DNA of 64,000 bases from Amaurobius ferox (lineage: Eukaryota; Arthropoda; Arachnida; Araneae; Amaurobiidae), in NCBI GenBank assembly GCA_951213105.1, contig OX578140.1, forward strand, positions 116,792,653-116,856,652. The letters run 5' to 3'. Below are positions 58,679 to 64,000 of the stretch, piece after piece. A program made the translations under genes and the position numbers. Numbering within the stretch: position 1 is the first letter of the stretch; every line of letters starts with the position of its first letter. The notes below the pieces were generated by a model, which was not told the origin of the DNA, ran no database searches, and was given only the letters and a program-made list of their open reading frames with translations.

Positions 58679-58743
58679 CCTTCCCGGTCGTCCAACTTGT
58701 TGCTCTAAGTCCTCTGGACGAGCCGGACGGCCTGGGGCTTTCA
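58679..58743. mobile_element. 65-bp GC-rich insert between perfect 13-bp direct repeats
   Basis: CACTATAGTTGTA occurs at 58666-58678 and 58744-58756, exactly flanking 65 bp of GC-rich sequence in an AT-rich background. The insert has inverted GGTCGTCC / CCGGACGG-type arms. It fits a target-site duplication around a very small retroposed RNA or LINE tail; the source is unknown. Confidence 0.6.
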
Positions 58744-58756
58744 CACTATAGTTGTA

Positions 58757-59443
58757 ATCATTTGGACACATACCAATTTTTCAAATTTTTTTTTGAAAAA
58801 TTTGAAATAAAGAAAAATTAATTATAGTATGAGAAAGTCAATCCCACACTCCAGTTAATTTTTTTTGACAATAACCAACATCTTTATCACATTCTGGCAA
58901 TGACTAGCATCTTTATCACATCAGTTAGTCCCATGTGCTCTGGTTAATAACACCTAACCATAAACAGTTTCACTATGTGATTCTAGTCTATGATATTTTA
59001 GAACGAAGGACCACATTAGGTTTCCTCTTTTGCGACTCCTAATCAATTACCCAGACTGATGGCATTCAGGTGAAATTAGGGACGCAGAAGAAAGAAAAAA
59101 AAATCATCTACCTGAAGTGCAAACTATCAAGCCATGTGTACATGAGCAACAACTGTTTGATGAAAAATCCAACTCTAAAAACTCCCCTTCCACAATAAAA
59201 AACTCCCCCTTAATTAAACTGGTGTCTCAAATTGCATTGTGCTCAAAATTTTACAATGAAAAAGTGATAAACATCTGGTTTATAAAAAACACTTCAGCTA
59301 ACTTCTGATCCCAAATCACTAAATGTAGGCACAGCTTTAGATCACTACAAAAACTGACTTAAATTGATGGCTTCAAGTATGAGTATACAACTTTAAATAA
59401 TTTTGTATGCAAAACTTTAGAAAAAAGAAGGAATACAACATAC
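58757..59443. other. Intergenic, nothing recognised
   Basis: AT-rich sequence. A tandem phrase ACATCTTTATCACAT / GCATCTTTATCACAT occurs near 58880-58920. No coding pattern. Confidence 0.5.
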
Positions 59444-59532
59444 CAGCTCACAATCAGCTGTTTTTTTATAAAAGATCCTGGATTAACCACATAAGGATCT
59501 TCAGAAGAGCAGAATATGCAATTGCATTTCAC
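59444..59532 (-). CDS. Candidate orphan exon with a CxCxxC motif (89 nt)
   Basis: Acceptor ATTTACAG before 59532 and donor CTG|GTATGT after 59444 are strong on the minus strand. One frame is open through the exon and includes KCNCIFCSSEDPYVVNPGSF. Spliced directly to the large exon at 52497, this frame would not join the helicase frame. It is therefore either a 5'UTR exon of that gene, an exon of another gene, or chance. Not recognised as a known domain. Confidence 0.35.
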
Positions 59533-59755
59533 CTGTAAATATTAATTTATAAATCATCTTATTAAAGTACAAAACATGATTATTATATAATATATTTTTT
59601 CTAATAATAATTTTCCATTTGAACTACTTATTTAAAGAACATAAATCAATAACACTGATCTTGCAAGAAGATTTTTATCTATACACATGGGCTTTTATTG
59701 AAAGATCAGCCCCTTAAAATAACAATTTGGTTTTCTGTAGGAAGGACAGAAAATA

Positions 59756-60616
59756 CAGGGTGAGTCAGAACTCTTGGGCCAAACTTTAAGGGGTGGTAAA
59801 TCACATCTAAACAAGCAATTTTTGTCATACAAAGCAGGATCGTGATGCAGAGGTGAACCGCTAGGTGGTAGCTCATGAAATGAGGAAATTATGACTTTCT
59901 CGCGAAAAGAGGAAACACAAAATGACAAAGTAGGCACGAAGTACGTTTTACTGACAGAAATTGCAGACTGCATGGACAAAGTTACAGAAACTGCTCAAAA
60001 GTGCAACCACCAGCAGTAATGCAGGCTTCACACCTGCGATGTAGCGAGCGGCGAAGTTAGCAAAAACACCCGGCATATTGAACAACGTCGGCAGCAACAG
60101 CAATCCTAGCAGTCCTCGTCGGAGTCAATGGGGCTATTGTAGATGAGATATGGCCCCATAAGAAAATGTCGAGACAGGAGAGATCAGGCGATCATGCCGG
60201 CCAAGCTATGAGACCACTCAGACCAATCCATTGCCCTGGGAATGTAGCATCTAAGGTGTGCCGCACATCCACGCTGAAATGGGGTGGTACTCCGTCGTGT
60301 TGGAACCACATACATGTTTTAATGTTGGCAGGAACATGTTGCAGTAACTGTGGCAATACCTCCTGTAAAAATAGGAAGTATGTTCTGCCGTCCAGTTGGC
60401 ATGGTAGAAGATATGGTCCAATCAAATGATCTGTAAAGAAATTTTACTCAACTTAAACCCTGGCTAGTTCTGACGCAGTCGTCACAGCGTTCAATGTCAG
60501 CAACGTCTAGCGATTCACCTCTTGCGTTACAACCCTGCTTTGTATGACAAAAATTGCTTGTTTAGATGTGATTTATCACCCCTTAAAGTTTGGCCCAAGA
60601 GTTCTGACTCACCCTG
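59756..60616 (-). mobile_element. mariner-like element with about 83-bp inverted ends, internally deleted
   Basis: The left end CAGGGTGAGTCAGAACTCTT and the right-end inverse are the same, and pairing continues through to the CAAAGCAGG block. TA flanks both sides. The 861-bp interior holds a minus-strand transposase remnant. Such long, well-matched arms suggest recent activity or selection for cross-mobilisation (inference). Confidence 0.88.
59990..60425 (-). pseudogene. mariner-like transposase C-terminal remnant
   Basis: The minus-strand frame begins at 60425 and contains MWFQHDGVPPHFSVDVRHTL, FPGQWIGLSGLIAWPA and, past a stop, SPDLSCLDIFLWGH, ending with a CRACI-like CEACITAGG block. These are the second and third catalytic blocks of the family often annotated as DDE_3 mariner. 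The N-terminal half is deleted. Confidence 0.8.
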
Positions 60617-60618
60617 TA

Positions 60619-61955
60619 TAACTCAAAGCTTAAACTGCTCATAATTACATGTTATAACACTTCGTACATAACAGCAGGTCAGCATAAGGGTGTCAATCAA
60701 TTTTGAAGAAAAAAAATAACATTTTTTATTAGGACTACAAGAAGTGCAGCCTACACTCACCAGAGCAAGGTTATTATATCTATAAGGTTGGGCCACTTCA
60801 GCTCTAGCCAATAAGAACATGTTAAGATGCAAAGTCACGTGAAGCCAAATGTCATCGACGGCCCGGTAGACTCAATGTTAAGGAATGGTAGCAAAAGCAA
60901 TTTAATCATTTTCTTTTATTTAAAATATGAATTAAATACTTAAATAAAATTAATTTTATTTGGACACAACTTAAATATGCCGTACTGGGAGTTTTTGGAA
61001 GGGTACCTACATAATAAAACTGCATCACCTTCTCAAAACATAAGTAGTCTAAACGTTTCATTTCGCGTTCTGAAACCAGTCAATGTTATTATAGGATGCA
61101 GTGTTATTTTTGATAAATTTTGTTTTAAATACGAAAATACAGAAATATGATTGGAAAGTTTTCTAAAGTAAGCAATCATTCTAAAATTTTCATTATAAAC
61201 AAATAAACATTGTCTAATTTCTTTCTAAATATATATAAATATAGTTATTTTCAATTATGTTATCACTAATAATTGAAAATCAAAACAATGATTAAACACT
61301 AACAATTAAAATTTTATGTTTTTTAGGAGAAATGCACTTATACCTAACTAGTAAACAATTTAAGTGAAGCCTTTCTCAAAAAAACATAGAAAATATTAAT
61401 GCAAAACACTTGATTTTATAATTAATTATTTTAGATCAAAATAGAGAATTTATATCAATAAATTGAAATTCAATATAAATATATAAAAATATAGAAACTA
61501 ATTGTTTAACACACACTATATACATTCAGAATAATAAATTAAATACATTGTAGTATTTTGATTAATGATGAAAAATATATGAGCAAGCAAATAAAATTAA
61601 TACACTTATTTTTAACTTACTAAGTTAAACATCTTCATCTTCATGAGACTATTAAAACCTTTTACCTTTCAATTTTCAAATTATACATCAGACATATCAC
61701 ACCAGTAAATCAACCCAAACAAAGTACAAAATTTAAAATAATCCTACTTTATATCAGTTGATCAACTAGTTACAAGAAAGTCTAGATGCATATTTAATTA
61801 CGATTATATATTTGATTTGAAACAGCGATTCCCAACTTTATTCACTTGAAAATTCCAGCCCGTTCCTTTTCATAAACCGACTATATCAATAAAACTATAT
61901 TTATTAACTATATTTATCAGCAAAAATATAATGTTTGAAAAACAGTAAAGGTAGG
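60619..61955. other. AT-rich intergenic, nothing recognised
   Basis: Plain AT-rich sequence with no motif, end or splice pattern I can support. Confidence 0.5.
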
Positions 61956-61957
61956 TC

Positions 61958-62502
61958 AGATGTAATATAATCCTTTTTTCATTCTTGGTGATTTTAGGTG
62001 AGATTCTGGTAATCCCTGCTATGATTTGGAGAACATTCCATTCTGGCCACCCTTTCAACTTCTTTTGTGGCCCTTTTGTCACCAAGGTAAAAATCGCAAC
62101 ATTCCATTTTGGCAACCCTTTCCATGACTGTCCTCAAGGTAAAAATAAAAAAAAATTCTGATTTTCATGTTATGCTCTATGAGCCACACAACACGTGTTG
62201 CACAAAGAGCTGTTGCTATATGCAACCTCCGACAGCCAGCGGTACTGGATTCTGTGATGTTTTTTTAGCAGGCGAGTATAGCGAGTTAAACCTGCAAAGT
62301 GGGTGTAGGCCCATATTTTAATTTCTACAGATAAACTATTCCACAAACGACGACAAAAGATGCGGAAAGGGTTACCAGAATGGAATGTTGCGATTTTTAC
62401 CTTAGCGACAAAAGACTCAGAAAGAGTTGCCAGAATGGAATGTTCTTCAAATCATTTCATAGATTGCCAGAATCTCACCTAAAATAAAAAAGGGATTATA
62501 TT
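61958..62502. mobile_element. Fold-back MITE with about 170-bp imperfect inverted arms
   Basis: The left arm (about 61958-62130) and right arm (about 62335-62502) pair when one is inverted. Shared blocks include ATATAATCC, TTTTAGGTGAGATTCTGG, AACATTCCATTCTGG, AAGGTAAAAATCGCAAC and CCCTTTCC. The central 200 bp is unrelated and non-coding. An AACATTCCATTCTGG block occurs twice within each arm. Exact ends and target duplication are unclear. Confidence 0.75.
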
Positions 62503-64000
62503 ATATCTGCTCCAACATTAATTCTATTGATAGACAATAAGATTATATCATATGCATTATTTGGTAACAAAAATTTGTTAAACATAGTACAGGAAAGCAA
62601 CTACATAACAACACATTGAAATTTAAAATAGGTGCATTATTAATGTATGAATGCAAATTTTATTGTAACAAACTTTTAAAGACAATAAATAATATATGGT
62701 AAAGTTAAAAGTGCAAAATAAATATATCAACAACAATTAAAGCATAAAAATATTACATTTAATTGCTAAAAATACTATGCACAGTTTTATACACTACAAA
62801 AATTGCAAGGAGAGCAGACAGATAGTATTTCGGTGCATATCAGTTTTGCACATTTGATCAAACTCTGTGCAGAACAGTATAATAATTTTATATGATTAAC
62901 ACTAGCAAAAGCTTAACCTACAAAAATGAATAATTTCTCATTTAATGCTTAAAAAGTTTGTATTAGTATTAAAATAAAGATTTGAAGCAATAATCAACAC
63001 AACTGTATCCACACCAAAATCTAACCTATTCCTCAGTTATGACCTCAAGAACATCAACCCTGAAAATTGCTTAATAAAACTTGTAAAAAGTTGAAGTAGT
63101 TGAATCAACTAGTTGAATCAGTTATAAAAATTTCTCAATTATTTTGGAGTGAATTATTAATCTATGAAATGGCTTTACTATGTTTCAATTTTTAATTTTC
63201 ACATTATCGAGCACGTATGACAAAGCATGGCTGTAGTAAATATAGAGTTTCTTTTTCGTTTATAAATAAAATTATGAAAACAAAATAAGCCGAATCTGAG
63301 AGTATGCAGGAGACTGATAAATTCAATAATAGTTGAAATTCAAACTTGAATATATCAAGTTGGCAAAATGTTTGGGTTAATCTGCAGCAGGGCTATAGCC
63401 ATGCAAAAACCAGAGGGAGGCTTGCATTCCCCCCAAGAGGTATACTCAGCCTTCCCTGATAAAAATATTGGAAGATATATGAAATTTCGTCGAAAATATC
63501 ATCCATATTTTGCATTAAAAAATTTTTAAGAAATTATTTTTATAAATTACTTGGTTTTAATTTAGCTAAATGTGTAGTTATACTGATGATCAATTTACTT
63601 ACATATTTAATTTAAAAATTTTAATAATTATAAAAATAGCATTTAGGATATTTTTGTCCTATTGCAGGTTTCACCGTTATACAGTTAAAATCAACAGATA
63701 AGTAGTTAAGAATTAATATTAAACATTATCTTGTATTAATTTTCCAAAATTTTCTTCAATTAACAGCTTTACTACTAATTAATGCTTAGACTAAAATAAA
63801 CTGTAATTGTTATTAAAATTGATTTATAGTAGCTATATGGATATTAATAAACTATTAGCTTACAAATATAAATATGCAATTATTTGTTAATAATTTATAT
63901 AGATCGAAATATAAAATAGTAACTATTATGGTTTTAAAACAATACAAATAATTAATTGAATTTTTGGTGAGCCCCTCCTTCAAGACTTTTGAATCCCCTT
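62503..64000. other. AT-rich right edge of the window
   Basis: No gene recognised. Near 63390, CAGGGCTATAGCCATG followed by a GGAGGCTTGC stretch may be one end of a MITE, without a partner inside the window. Confidence 0.45.

Overview
The window is eukaryotic genomic DNA. It is very AT-rich, with long introns, canonical GT/AG splice sites and many decayed DNA transposons plus a Jockey-type LINE. No bacterial-style operon, ribosomal RNA or CRISPR is visible. The main gene is of a kind known from plants and invertebrates. With the transposon mix (Buster-type hAT, Tc1/mariner, pogo/Tigger, piggyBac, Jockey) an invertebrate, probably an arthropod and perhaps a chelicerate, is my inference; the sequence does not prove it.

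One large gene dominates, on the minus strand from about 52.5 kb down to 10.36 kb. A single 6.77-kb exon (45731-52497) encodes, in order, a disordered Arg/Gly-rich N-terminus, repeated acidic LIDFSDD-like motifs, a MARF1-like NYN RNase domain, an RRM-like domain, five 20-residue tandem repeats, a complete DEAH-box helicase and KH-like regions. Four small exons, scattered through transposon-swollen introns, complete the protein in frame with a RING1-IBR-RING2 (RBR) ubiquitin-ligase module: RING1 at 42726-42938, IBR split over 30801-31021 and 24809-24887, and RING2 with the stop at 10360-10548. The joined product is about 2,488 residues. It resembles plant DEAH11/DEAH12 helicase-RBR proteins with a putative RNA-cutting NYN-RRM front end. 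This NYN-RRM-DEAH-RBR fusion is the most interesting item in the window.

Layout. 1-10.3 kb: downstream flank with a short hAT element (7553-8344) that has perfect 8-bp target duplications. 10.5-24.8 kb (last intron): Tc1 fragments, a Tigger deletion derivative (15946-17669), a palindromic TA minisatellite and a 5'-truncated Jockey LINE (about 19211-21964). 24.9-30.8 kb: an intron carrying a 1.45-kb tandem duplication that copied the 3' part of the IBR exon and left a dead pseudo-exon. 31.0-42.7 kb: an intron with a complete but decayed Tc1 element (31939-33466), a tandem array of tRNA-derived SINE-like units (about 34990-36312), and a Tigger element (36417-40074) with a Buster-type hAT inserted inside it (38867-39981). 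42.9-45.7 kb: a quiet intron. 52.5-64 kb: the 5' flank of the gene, with a piggyBac-type MITE, a decayed KIAA1586/ZNF862-like hAT transposase, a mariner deletion derivative with about 83-bp inverted ends, a fold-back MITE, and one orphan candidate exon (59444-59532).

Only the large gene looks functional. All transposon coding regions seen are broken by frameshifts, stops or internal deletions.
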